Positions 7,653 to 16,700 of a stretch of 22,313 nucleotides of DNA are shown piece after piece (the first letter of the stretch is position 1; each line of letters begins with the position of its first letter). The stretch lies in the NCBI GenBank assembly GCA_904501815.1, contig CAJGCN010000008.1, positions 1 to 22,313 on the forward strand. The letters run 5' to 3'. This stretch comes from an uncultured Clostridia bacterium. GTDB lineage: Bacteria; Bacillota; Clostridia; Christensenellales; Borkfalkiaceae. The position numbers and the translations under genes were made by a program. The notes beneath the pieces are model-generated. The model did not search any database and was not told the DNA's origin. It worked only from the letters and a program-made list of their open reading frames with translations.

Positions 7653-8204
7653 TTATTTTTCTGCCTTTTCAAGCGCTTCTTTCACGAAGAAGCTGCCGCC
7701 GATCGCCGCGATTTTTTCCCAAGCCAAAAATTCGTCGATATTGCTTCTGTCCACACCGCCCGTAGGAATAAACTTGATTTGAGGGAAAGGTGCGGCAAGC
7801 GCTTTCATTGCTTTTAAGCCACCGTAAACGTTGGCGGGGAAGAACTTCACCGTCGTAATCCCAAGCTCCAACGCCTGCATAATTTCCGTCGGGGTCACGC
7901 AACCGGGATAATAAGGTACGCCCTTTTTGTTGCAGATTTTTGCAACCGCTACCGAAAGTCCGGGACTTACGATAAATTGCGCGCCCGCTTTTAACGCGGC
8001 TTTACATTGCTCGGCGTTGATAACCGTGCCCGCCCCTACGCTCATATCGGGGAACTTTTCACAAGCGAGCGCAATCGCTTCCGCCGCGCACGCCGTGCGG
8101 AAAGTAATTTCCGCGCAGTTAATTCCGTTTGCTTTCAAAGCCGAAAGGATTTTTTCCGTTTCGGACAGCTCTTTGATAACGACAACAGGTACAAATTTTT
8201 CCAT
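7653..8204 (-). CDS. eda: KDPG aldolase
   Basis: Class I aldolase that splits 2-keto-3-deoxy-6-phosphogluconate into pyruvate and glyceraldehyde-3-phosphate. The Schiff-base lysine is K120 in TTVKFFPAN; Glu32 in AEITFRT is the expected acid/base; VGAGTV (56-61), ISPGL-like VSPGL (79-83) and PTGGV (147-151) are phosphate or substrate loops of the family. At 183 residues it is shorter than the usual 205-215: the N-terminal helix is brief and the protein ends at FFVKEALEKAEK, lacking the last helix seen in E. coli Eda. All catalytic positions are present and the bases after the stop do not resume the missing helix in another frame. Start at 8204 follows GGAGG. Confidence 0.93.
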   Translation of the reverse strand: MEKFVPVVVIKELSETEKILSALKANGINCAEITFRTACAAEAIALACEKFPDMSVGAGTVINAEQCKAALKAGAQFIVSPGLSVAVAKICNKKGVPYYPGCVTPTEIMQALELGITTVKFFPANVYGGLKAMKALAAPFPQIKFIPTGGVDRSNIDEFLAWEKIAAIGGSFFVKEALEKAEK

Positions 8205-8250
8205 TATAACAAAACCTCCGTATTTGTTCCGTAAAATATATTTTTTAGTT

Positions 8251-9648
8251 TTATTTTCCTTCCACTTTTAAATACGCCACCGCGTTATTGAAGCAAATAT
8301 CTTCTACGACTTTACCGACGAGCGAGATATTTTGGGTCATTTCGCCCTTTTCCATCATATCGCCGAAGTAGTTGCAAAGAATTCTTCTGAAATAATGATG
8401 ACGGGGATACGACCATAAGGAACGGCTGTCCGTGAGCATACCGACGAACGCGCCGATATGGCCGGTTGCGGTCAAGTCTTCCAAGTGCTTTTCCATACCC
8501 ACTTTATTATCCAAGAACCACCAAGCCGGTCCGTATTGTAATTTACCTTTCACACCGCCCGCTTGGAAGCTACCGATAAGGGTCATAATTTCCGTGTTCA
8601 TCTTAGGGTTCAAGTTAAACACGATCGTTTTCGGCAAGCTGTTTTCGCTGTTTAAGCGGTCGAACAGACGGGACATAAGCTTAATGCTATTGTCTTCGGA
8701 AATACTGTCAAAGCCCGTATCCAAACCGAGTTTTGCCATCATCACCGCGTTGTTGTTGCGCATTGCGCCCACGTGAAGTTCGGTTGCAATATCGTATTTT
8801 GCATAAAGTTTAAACAAGAAATAGGTGAGATAGCCCTTGAAAATTTCCGCTTCTTCCACGCTGACGGCTTCCCCGTTTCTGCGCTTTTTAAAGACTTCTT
8901 CCGCTTGCGCTTTTTCCGCTACCTTGCACACTCTTTCAAGCGCGATATCGCTCGCCGTCGTACCCACTTTGATAAACGCCTGCAAACGGTTTTCAAGCGC
9001 GTTTTCCAGTGCGGTCAAGTCTTTAATTTCCCCCGTCAAGCTTTCCAAAAGCCCAACGAATTCATTGTATTTTTCCGCTTCGATATTCATAATCTTATCG
9101 GCGCGGAACGCGGGCATTACTTTAAATGCGTAGCCCTTTTGCGCAATTTTTTCAAACGTCGTCAAATCGTCGAACACTTCGTTCGTCGTGAAGATATATT
9201 TAACGTTGGATTTTTCAATCAAGCTTTGGGGGGTGATGTTGTTCAAACGGATATACTCGTTGCACCAATCCCAAATCTGTTCGGCGTTTTCTTCGTTGAT
9301 TTCCAACTCGCAGTTGAAAAATTCTTTGAGTTCTACCTGCGACCAATGATACAAGGGGTTGCCAAACGCCGTGCCGAGCGTTTTGCAATAGACCAAGAAC
9401 TTTTCTTTGTGAGAAGCGTTGCCCGTGATCATTTCTTCGTCTACGCCGTAATTTCTCATCAACCGCCATTTATAATGGTCGCCCGCGAGCCAAATTTCAA
9501 ATACGTCGTTAAACGTTTCGTTTGCCAAAATTTGCTTTTCGGGCAAATGACAATGGTAGTCGAAAATAGGCATATCTTTGGCGTAGCCGTTATACAGCTT
9601 TTCCGCCGTTTTGTTCGTAAGTAAAAAGTTATCTTTAATGTAGCTCAT
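8251..9648 (-). CDS. uxaC: Uronate isomerase
   Basis: Converts D-galacturonate to D-tagaturonate (and D-glucuronate to D-fructuronate), the entry step of the isomerase pathway; a TIM-barrel metal-dependent enzyme of the amidohydrolase superfamily. The 465 residues match the usual length. Visible are the metal-binding FDYHCHLPEK (H32, H34), LAGDHYKWRLMR (54-65), ELHVGAMRNNN in the middle and the family C-terminal signature DSRSLWSYPRHHYFRR. Start at 9648 follows AAGGAG. Its neighbours are tagaturonate reductase and altronate dehydratase rather than the fructuronate enzymes, so galacturonate (pectin sugar) is the likely substrate. Confidence 0.96.
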   Translation of the reverse strand: MSYIKDNFLLTNKTAEKLYNGYAKDMPIFDYHCHLPEKQILANETFNDVFEIWLAGDHYKWRLMRNYGVDEEMITGNASHKEKFLVYCKTLGTAFGNPLYHWSQVELKEFFNCELEINEENAEQIWDWCNEYIRLNNITPQSLIEKSNVKYIFTTNEVFDDLTTFEKIAQKGYAFKVMPAFRADKIMNIEAEKYNEFVGLLESLTGEIKDLTALENALENRLQAFIKVGTTASDIALERVCKVAEKAQAEEVFKKRRNGEAVSVEEAEIFKGYLTYFLFKLYAKYDIATELHVGAMRNNNAVMMAKLGLDTGFDSISEDNSIKLMSRLFDRLNSENSLPKTIVFNLNPKMNTEIMTLIGSFQAGGVKGKLQYGPAWWFLDNKVGMEKHLEDLTATGHIGAFVGMLTDSRSLWSYPRHHYFRRILCNYFGDMMEKGEMTQNISLVGKVVEDICFNNAVAYLKVEGK

Positions 9649-9682
9649 AATTTGCTCCTTTTTTCTTTTTTATCAATCAGTT

Positions 9683-11086
9683 TTACAGCGTGACGCCTGT
9701 TTTGAAAAAGGCGATTTCACGAATATCTTCACTCTTGACTTTCTTCTCGCCGTTCGCAACCGCAAGCACTAAGGCAAACAATTCGTCTTCGTTCATCGGG
9801 AATGCGTTGAAATCAATCCAGTTTTCCTTATACGAAGAAATATGATTATTCGTACCGATTTTCATAGTAGGCACGAAGGTCGAAAAAGGCGTGCCTCTGC
9901 CCGTCGTGAACAGGACCATTTGACAACCCGCCGCCGCAAGCGCGGTAGCCGCTATCAAATCGTTGCCGGGCGCGTTCAAAACGCTTACCCCTTTTTCTTC
10001 AACCGTATCGCCGTAGCCGAGCACGGCGTTGATTTTCGTCGAACCCGCCTTTTCAATACAGCCGAGCGATTTTTCTTCGAGCGTGGTAATCCCGCCCTTT
10101 TTGTTGCCAGGACTCGGATTTTCGTAGACGGGGAAGCCTTGCTTGATATAGCTATCCTTAAAATCCACGATCATCTTTTTATAGCGTTCAAAGGTTTTTT
10201 CGTCTTTGCATTTGTTCATTAAAATTTGCTCTGCGCCGAACATTTCGGGGACTTCGGTAAGCACCGCTCTCCCGCCGTAAGATACGATACGGTCGGAAAT
10301 TCTGCCGACGAGCGGGTTTGCCGTAATGCCTGAAAATCCGTCCGAGCCACCGCATTTAAGCCCTAAGCACAAATCGGACAAAGGAACGTTTTCCCGTTTC
10401 AACTCTTTTGCCTTTTGCGCAAATTTTTCCAAAATCTCTAAGCCGTAAGCAATTTCGTCTTCCACTTCCTGACAGTTGAAATATTCGATATTCTCCCTGC
10501 CGTACGGCGCAAGATATTCTTTAATCCCGTCCATACCGTTGTTTTCGCAACCCAGCCCTACGAACAAAACGAAACTTGCGTTGGGATTGAGCGCGATTGC
10601 GCAAAGAAGTTTTTTAATATTTTCATTGTCTTCGCCAAGCTGACTGCACCCGAACTGATGGGTAAGAGCGAAAATCCCGTCGATAGAGCCTTTTACGAGC
10701 GACTGCGCTTTCTTTTCCAAACGGCGACAAACGTCGTTCACGCACCCGACCGTAGGGATAATGTAAATTTCGTTGCGAATCCCCGCTCTGCCTTGCGCGC
10801 GCTTAAAGCCTTTAAAATACCCTTCTTGCGCTTGGCTTTCGCGTGCGGAAAATTCGTAGCAATACTCTGCGTTTTCGTCTAAATGCGTTTTTAAGTTATG
10901 CGAATGTACCCACTCGCCCGCTTTAATATCCCGCTTCGCTCTTCCGATAATTTGTCCGTATTTTATTACGTATTCGTTTTCTTTAATGTCTTTGAGCGCG
11001 TATTTATGCCCTGCGGGGATTTCGTCCGTACCCGCCAGCATTACGCCGACGTTGTCTTTTTCGTTTATGATAATTTTTTCTTTCAT
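9683..11086 (-). CDS. uxaA: Altronate dehydratase
   Basis: Dehydrates D-altronate to 2-keto-3-deoxygluconate; iron-dependent cytoplasmic enzyme. The 467 residues include an N-terminal SAF-type domain (about 1-95, with YVIKYGQIIGRA and GEWVHSHNLKT) and a large UxaA/GarD catalytic domain with GCSQLGEDN, LGLKCGGSDGFSGITANP and TTGRGTPFSTFVPTMKIGTN. It is fused in one chain as in E. coli. Its ATG overlaps the yitT stop as ATGA (11083-11086), and GGAG lies nine bases upstream inside yitT, so the two are coupled. A galactarate dehydratase activity is the alternative within this family; the pathway neighbours favour altronate. Confidence 0.95.
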   Translation of the reverse strand: MKEKIIINEKDNVGVMLAGTDEIPAGHKYALKDIKENEYVIKYGQIIGRAKRDIKAGEWVHSHNLKTHLDENAEYCYEFSARESQAQEGYFKGFKRAQGRAGIRNEIYIIPTVGCVNDVCRRLEKKAQSLVKGSIDGIFALTHQFGCSQLGEDNENIKKLLCAIALNPNASFVLFVGLGCENNGMDGIKEYLAPYGRENIEYFNCQEVEDEIAYGLEILEKFAQKAKELKRENVPLSDLCLGLKCGGSDGFSGITANPLVGRISDRIVSYGGRAVLTEVPEMFGAEQILMNKCKDEKTFERYKKMIVDFKDSYIKQGFPVYENPSPGNKKGGITTLEEKSLGCIEKAGSTKINAVLGYGDTVEEKGVSVLNAPGNDLIAATALAAAGCQMVLFTTGRGTPFSTFVPTMKIGTNNHISSYKENWIDFNAFPMNEDELFALVLAVANGEKKVKSEDIREIAFFKTGVTL

Positions 11087-11949
11087 TCTTCTTTACTCCA
11101 ATCTTTAAAGCCTTTTCCGCGCACTTCAACCGACTCGTTAATAATCACGAACGCGTGTTCGTCGACGGCGTGCACGATTTGTTTGAGTTGCGTAAGCTGA
11201 CGGTTTTTCACGCACGTCAACAATACGCCGTGTTCTTGCTTGGTATACATACCTTTCCCGTCCACGAGCGTGACACCGCGCGGGCTGTTGCGCAACAGTT
11301 CTTCGGAAATTTGTTCCGCCTTATCCGAAACAATAATGCAAAGCTTGGACTTTTCCAACCCCAACAGCACGACTTCGGAAACTTTCGTACTTACGAACAC
11401 CACGATTAAGGCAAATAAAATATTGTTCGCGTCGCTCAGGCAAATCGCGCCCGTAAGCACGATAAGCGCGTCGCAAATGCCCACCCAAACGGGAATATTT
11501 CCTACTCTCGTCCATTTGGAGAGCAATCTTCCTAAAAGCTCCGTACCGCCACTCGAAAACTGGAATTTTACGAACAGACCGATTCCGATTCCCTGACAAA
11601 TCCCGCCGTAGAGCGACGCTAAAATTTTGTCGTTCGTCATTGCGGGTAAAAAGGCGAGCAGGTCGGTCGTTATCCCCAAAACCGCCACCGTTAAAATACA
11701 GCGGAGAATAAATTTCCAGCCTACGTATTTCAAACCGAATAAATAGATAGGTAAGTTGAGCGCGATAGTAATCATACCGATCGGCAGTTTTTCATTCAAT
11801 AAATGAAATAAGGTGGAAAGCCCGGTAATCCCACCCGCAACGATTCCGCAAGGCTCTAAAAAAAGCACGACGGAAAGCGCGTAGAACACGCAACCGATCA
11901 CCATAGAAAGATAGCCGAGCACTTCCTTTTTTACGTTTTGTTTATTCAT
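11083..11949 (-). CDS. YitT-family membrane protein with C-terminal DUF2179-type domain
   Basis: 288 residues with five or six hydrophobic segments between about residues 12 and 200, including the conserved-looking FLEPCGIVAGGITGLSTL (30-47) and FQFSSGGTELLG (128-139), followed by a soluble C-terminal domain (about 205-285, GVTLVDGKGMYTKQEHGVLLTCV) typical of YitT/DUF2179 proteins. Biochemical function of the family is unknown. It sits inside the galacturonate operon: 6 bases after uxaB, and its stop overlaps the uxaA start as ATGA. The operon has no recognisable uronate transporter, so a role in uronate uptake or export of a by-product is a reasonable but unproven inference. No close ribosome binding site precedes its ATG; GAAGGA lies about 24 bases upstream, so expression may depend on uxaB translation. 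Confidence 0.9.
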   Translation of the reverse strand: MNKQNVKKEVLGYLSMVIGCVFYALSVVLFLEPCGIVAGGITGLSTLFHLLNEKLPIGMITIALNLPIYLFGLKYVGWKFILRCILTVAVLGITTDLLAFLPAMTNDKILASLYGGICQGIGIGLFVKFQFSSGGTELLGRLLSKWTRVGNIPVWVGICDALIVLTGAICLSDANNILFALIVVFVSTKVSEVVLLGLEKSKLCIIVSDKAEQISEELLRNSPRGVTLVDGKGMYTKQEHGVLLTCVKNRQLTQLKQIVHAVDEHAFVIINESVEVRGKGFKDWSKEE

Positions 11950-11955
11950 ACTATT

Positions 11956-13329
11956 TTAAATTAAGCTTTTTCCTTCGTTAAGTTTTTGCAAGTTTTCCAA
12001 AACGGCGGTTTCAAACCCTGCGTACGCCGTTAAATCTTCGCCCCAAACGGCTTGGTCTTTCATAAACGCCGAAACGCTCCCGCCTTTTACGAAATATTCC
12101 AAATAGGGCAAATCGTCAAGCACTTGAATTTCTCTCGACGGCAACTGCACGAAATATTTCCCGTCCTTTTCTTTAAGCGACGAATAAATCTTCATCAAAT
12201 AGGAAAATCCTTTCGTCATATTCGCGGGGATTTTGCCGTAGCGGGTATAATAATCCTTAAAGCTCGGCAAGTTGCGCGCGCGCCACTTGGAAATACTGTT
12301 GAGCGAAATACTCGTGAGCAAGTGGTTTAAATAAGGGTTGGAAAATCTGTCTAACACGCTGTCGGCAAACGCTTTCGTCGCTTCTACGTTGTCGGATACG
12401 AACGGCACGATTTCTTCGTTTAAAGTCGCAAGCATAAAGTCTAAAAGCTTTTTATCTTGCATACAGTCGTATACGGTAATCGCCCCTTCCCAAAGCCCTG
12501 CAGGTACGATATTCGTGTGGCTACCGTTCAAAACGCGTACTTTGCGTTTTTTATAATAGTCGATATCCGTCGTCAAAACGACTTCAATGTTATGTACGCC
12601 TTCTTGGATATACTTTTCGATATCCCCTTTCTTTTCTACCGCCCAAAGACCGAACGGCTCGCCGACGGACACTAATTCGTCTTTATAACCGATTAACTTT
12701 TCCAAGCTCTCCGCATCTTCTTGCGTTTTGGGATTGCCCGAAACGATTCTGTCTACGAGCGTGTTGCAATAGAAATTTTGCGTTGCGTTCCATTCTTTAA
12801 AGCTTTCGGGAAGCTTCCAAAGTTCGATATAGTTATCTACGCATTTTTTCAGCTCGTCCGCGTTATGGTCAATCAATTCTACGGGCAACAAATACACCCC
12901 GTCAAGCCCTGCGTTAAACCGTTCCAACAAAAACTTCGTGAGCTTTGCAGGATAGGTAATGCCGTCGAACGCGTTGAAATCGTCTGCTTCGTTAAAGCAA
13001 ATCCCCGCTTCCGTCGTGTTGGAAACGATAATCTTCAAATCAGGGTTCTTCGCCACCGCATAATAGCTCTCTTCGTCCGCAAACGGGTCGATTACTTTAT
13101 CCAAAACGGTGATTTTCCGCACCTTTTGCACGGCTTGACCGTTTTCTGCCCCGCGTAAAACGATATTATATTTATTGTTCTGTTTTACAAATCTTTCGAG
13201 CGTTCCGAAGGTAATAGGCTTGATAATATCCACCGAATATTCTTTTCCTTCTTCTACGAGCGTATCAAAATACGCGTCTACGAACGTTCTTAAAAAATTC
13301 CCTTCGCCAAATTGTGCCACTTTAATCAT
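11956..13329 (-). CDS. uxaB: Tagaturonate reductase (altronate oxidoreductase)
   Basis: Reduces D-tagaturonate to D-altronate with NADH; a polyol-specific long-chain dehydrogenase of the mannitol dehydrogenase superfamily. The 457 residues begin MIKVAQFGEGNFLRTFVDAY with the FGEGNFLR nucleotide-binding loop; VSNTTEAGI (102-110) lines the cofactor site, and RVLNGSHTN (265-273) is the family active-site stretch. Fructuronate reductase is the close alternative, but UxaA rather than UxuA follows, which fits tagaturonate. First gene of the operon; start at 13329 follows AAGGAG, and a sigma-A-type promoter lies about 35-65 bases upstream. Confidence 0.94.
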   Translation of the reverse strand: MIKVAQFGEGNFLRTFVDAYFDTLVEEGKEYSVDIIKPITFGTLERFVKQNNKYNIVLRGAENGQAVQKVRKITVLDKVIDPFADEESYYAVAKNPDLKIIVSNTTEAGICFNEADDFNAFDGITYPAKLTKFLLERFNAGLDGVYLLPVELIDHNADELKKCVDNYIELWKLPESFKEWNATQNFYCNTLVDRIVSGNPKTQEDAESLEKLIGYKDELVSVGEPFGLWAVEKKGDIEKYIQEGVHNIEVVLTTDIDYYKKRKVRVLNGSHTNIVPAGLWEGAITVYDCMQDKKLLDFMLATLNEEIVPFVSDNVEATKAFADSVLDRFSNPYLNHLLTSISLNSISKWRARNLPSFKDYYTRYGKIPANMTKGFSYLMKIYSSLKEKDGKYFVQLPSREIQVLDDLPYLEYFVKGGSVSAFMKDQAVWGEDLTAYAGFETAVLENLQKLNEGKSLI

Positions 13330-13364
13330 ATTGTCGTTCTCCTTACGATAAATTTTGTACCCTT

Positions 13365-13393
13365 ATTATATCACACTATTTCTTCTCACGCAA
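13365..13393 (-). promoter_or_regulatory. Proximal promoter of the galacturonate operon
   Basis: Minus strand TTGCGT (13393-13388), 17-base spacer, TATAAT (13370-13365); predicted start near 13358, giving a leader of about 29 bases before uxaB. The -35 box matches consensus only at TTG, so an activator or derepression may be needed. Confidence 0.6.
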
Positions 13394-13573
13394 TATAAAA
13401 ATAAATGAAAATACGGGTAAATTACATAAATCGTCTTATCCTTTCTTTTGAAAAAGGAGAAAAATAGGAATTTTTTCGATTTTTATTGTAGCATACTTTT
13501 TTCTTTTCGTAAAACGCAAAACTCAAGCGAATAAAGAATAGACGATTTTTTGCAAAACTTATAAAGATTGTGC

Positions 13574-13622
13574 TACGCCTATACTTTCTTTTTTGTTTTC
13601 CAGCTCTTTTACTCCTATACTT
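13574..13622. repeat. Two direct repeats of TACKCCTATACTT in the uxaB-PFOR intergenic region
   Basis: TACGCCTATACTT (13574-13586) and TACTCCTATACTT (13610-13622) differ at one base and are spaced exactly 36 bases apart. They lie downstream of the distal minus-strand promoter and upstream of both flanking genes. Paired regulator sites are possible; no known regulator motif is recognised. Confidence 0.45.
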
Positions 13623-13648
13623 ATTTTTATATTTCCTCTTATGCAAAC

Positions 13649-13677
13649 ATTATAACATATTTATCCATAAAATGCAA
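13649..13677 (-). promoter_or_regulatory. Distal minus-strand promoter upstream of the galacturonate operon
   Basis: Minus strand TTGCAT (13677-13672), 17-base spacer, TATAAT (13654-13649). Predicted start near 13642, which would give uxaB an AT-rich leader of about 310 bases or produce a separate small RNA. No convincing coding frame with a ribosome binding site lies in the 310 bases, and no known riboswitch core was recognised. Confidence 0.5.
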
Positions 13678-13757
13678 TATTCTTGCAGAAAAAACTTCAC
13701 GGAATTTTCGCTTTTAAACTTATTAATACGTCCACGCAAGTTTTTTGCGGTTTCGGT

Positions 13758-13763
13758 TATACT
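13758..13763 (+). promoter_or_regulatory. Possible -10 box of the pyruvate:ferredoxin oxidoreductase gene
   Basis: TATACT 33 bases upstream of the ATG at 13797. The -35 region (13735-13740, CGCAAG) is poor, but overlaps an inverted repeat CGCAA-GTTTT-TTGCG (13735-13749) that could be a regulator site. Confidence 0.4.
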
Positions 13764-13796
13764 ATATTAAAAGAAATTTTTTATTCGGAGGTTTTT

Positions 13797-16700
13797 ATGC
13801 ACCAAAAAACAATGGACGGCAATTCGGCGGCAAGCTATATCTCTTACGCCTTTTCCGAGCTCGCCGTTATTTACCCTATCACCCCGTCTACCCCTATGGC
13901 AGAGCTTGCGGACGAATGGTCGGCAAGCGGAAAAACCAACCTATTCGGAAACATTCCGAAAGTCGTGCAAATGCAATCGGAAAGCGGGGTTGCAGGCGCA
14001 ATGCACGGAGCGCTCACTTGCGGTGCGCTCGCCACTACCTACACTTGCAGTCAAGGTTTGCTTTTAATGCTCCCCGATATGTATAAAATCGCGGGCGAAT
14101 TGCTCCCGACCGTTTTCCACGTAAGCGCGAGAGCGGTGGCGGCGCACGCGCTGAGCATTTTCGGCGACCACCAAGACGTCATGGCTTGCCGTCAAAGCGG
14201 GTTTGCTATGCTAGCTTCGTCGTCCGTGCAGGAAGTAATGGACCTTGCGCTCGTAGCGCATCTTGCCACGCTGAAAACGTCTATTCCTTTTTTGCACTTT
14301 TTCGACGGGTTTCGTACGTCCCACGAAATTTCCAAAATTCAAGTAATTGACTACGAAGAAATAGAAACTTTGCTCGACAAAGAAAAAATTTCCGATTTCA
14401 AAGCCCGCGCTTTATCCCCCGACAATCCCGTTCAAAGGGGTACGGCGCAAAACCCCGACACCTATTTCCAAAACCGAGAACGGGCAAACGCTTATTATCT
14501 TTCCACCCCTCAAGCGGTACAGGAAACCATGAACGAAGTGGCAAAAATTACGGGTAGAGCTTACCGTCTTTTCGATTATTTCGGCGCTCCGAACGCCGAA
14601 CGGGTAGCCGTCGTTCTTGGTAGCGGTGGACAAACGCTGGAAGAAACGGTAGAAGAATTAAACGCGCACGGGGAGAAGGTCGGGCTGATTAAGGTACGTC
14701 TTTACCGCCCCTTCTCCACCGCCGATTTCGTGAACGCAATCCCTGCTTGCTGTAAAAAACTTGCCGTACTTGACCGCACGAAAGAAGCAGGCGCAATCGG
14801 AGAACCTTTATATCTCGACGTTTGCGCCGCGCTCAAAGAACACGGCAGAGAAGAAATCGAGGTATACGGGGGGAGATACGGCTTGGGGTTAAAGGAATTT
14901 ACCCCCGCCATGTGCCAAGCGATTTTCCAGAATTTAAAAGCCGACCAGCCGAAGAACCACTTCACCGTCGGTATCCACGACGATTTAACCCATACTTCTT
15001 TGCCTGTAAACGGCGAATTTTCGATTAAAAATCCCAACGTCGTCGCCTGCAAATTCTACGGGCTTGGCTCAGACGGTACGGTAGGCGCGAACAAAAATTC
15101 CATTAAAATTATCGGAGATCATACCGACTTATACGTGCAAGGATATTTCAACTACGATTCGAGAAAATCGGGCGGTACGACCGTTTCCCACTTGCGGTTT
15201 GGCAAAACCCCTATCCGTTCCGAATACTTGATTAACCGCGCGGATTTTATCGCCTGTCATAACCCGTCCTATTTAACCCGCTACGATATGCTTTCCGACC
15301 TAAAAGACGGCGGTACGTTTTTATTAAACTGTGCCTTTACGGAACTTTCTGAGCTTGAAAAACGACTCCCTGCCCCCGTAAAAAACCAAATCGCTAATAA
15401 ACGGGCGACTTTGTATGTGATTGATGCTACGAGCATAGCAAACGAAGTGGGCTTAGGCGGAAAAACGAGCACGATTATGCAAGCGGCGTTCTTTTTCGTC
15501 AATCCTTCGCTGATGCCGTACGAAAAAGCTTCCGAGCTCTTAAAAGCCGAGTTAATTCGAAAATTTTCCAAAAAAGGCACGGGCGTGGTCGAGATGAACC
15601 TTACGGCTATCGAAAAAACAGCCGACGCGGTGCGCAAAATTGACTATCCAAGCTCATGGCAGGAAACGAGCGACGGCGCACCCCTTTTAGCAATACCCGA
15701 AAACGAATATTTCCGTAAATTTATTCACCCTATTTTATCCTTAAAAGGAGATCAACTGCCCGTTTCTGCTTTTCAAGCGGACGGAAGCGTGCCTACGGGT
15801 ACGACCAAACTTGAAAAACACGGTATGGCGCACGAATTGCCAAAATGGATACCAGAAAACTGTATTCAATGCAATCAATGTTCTTTCGTGTGCCCGCACG
15901 CGACCATTCGACCTATCGTTTTCCCAGAAACGGAAACTACGCCCGACGAATTTACTTGCGTACCTGCTACGGGCATAAAAGGGTCTAAGTTTCGTATGCA
16001 AATATCTGCGCACGACTGTATGGGTTGCGGGGTTTGCGCGCGCACCTGCCCCGCGCCGAAAAAGGCGCTCGTAATGACCCCTGCCACCGATCTAATGCCC
16101 GCCGAAGGGAAAAACTGGGAATTTGCGCAAAGTCTTCCTAAATCGGATACGAGTCTTTTCAAGCGCACGAGCGTAAAGGGCAGTCAGTTCTCAGAGCCGT
16201 TGTTTGAATTTTCTTACGCCTGCTCCGGGTGCGGTGAAACGCCGTATATTAAAGTTCTCACCCAACTTTTCGGTGAAAAAATGATTATCGCGAACGCAAC
16301 GGGCTGTTCGTCTATCTACGGCGGATCTTCCCCTACCTGCCCTTATTCTAAAAATAAAGACGGAAAAGGACCTGCGTGGGCAAACTCCCTTTTTGAAGAC
16401 AACGCCGAATTCGGCTATGGTATGCGCCTTGCTTTGAACGCGCAAAAATCAGACGAAACGGAAAAATCCGTTTGGATTATCGGCGGGGACGGCTGGGCGT
16501 ACGATATCGGCTACGGCGGGTTAGACCACGTTTTATCCAAAGGCGAAAACGTGAATATTCTCGTGCTCGATTCGGAAGTCTATTCAAATACGGGCGGACA
16601 ATCTTCGAAAGCGACGGTTATGGGCGCGGTAGCGAGATTTGCTACGGCAGGAAAGCGCACGCATAAGAAGAATTTAGGGCTTATGGCGCTCGCTTACGGA

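Noticed and set aside
8773..9624. 283-codon open frame opposite uxaC
   Set aside because: Mirror frame of a strongly conserved gene; composition (Phe/Arg/Val rich) and lack of a ribosome binding site mark it as a shadow.
13422..13646. 74-codon lysine/arginine-rich frame on the minus strand
   Set aside because: It begins at a TTG with no ribosome binding site in AT-rich intergenic DNA and shows no domain; likely chance.
13683..13796. 38-codon N-terminal extension of pyruvate:ferredoxin oxidoreductase
   Set aside because: It would cover the promoter region; the family N-terminus and the CGGAGG site both support the ATG at 13797.
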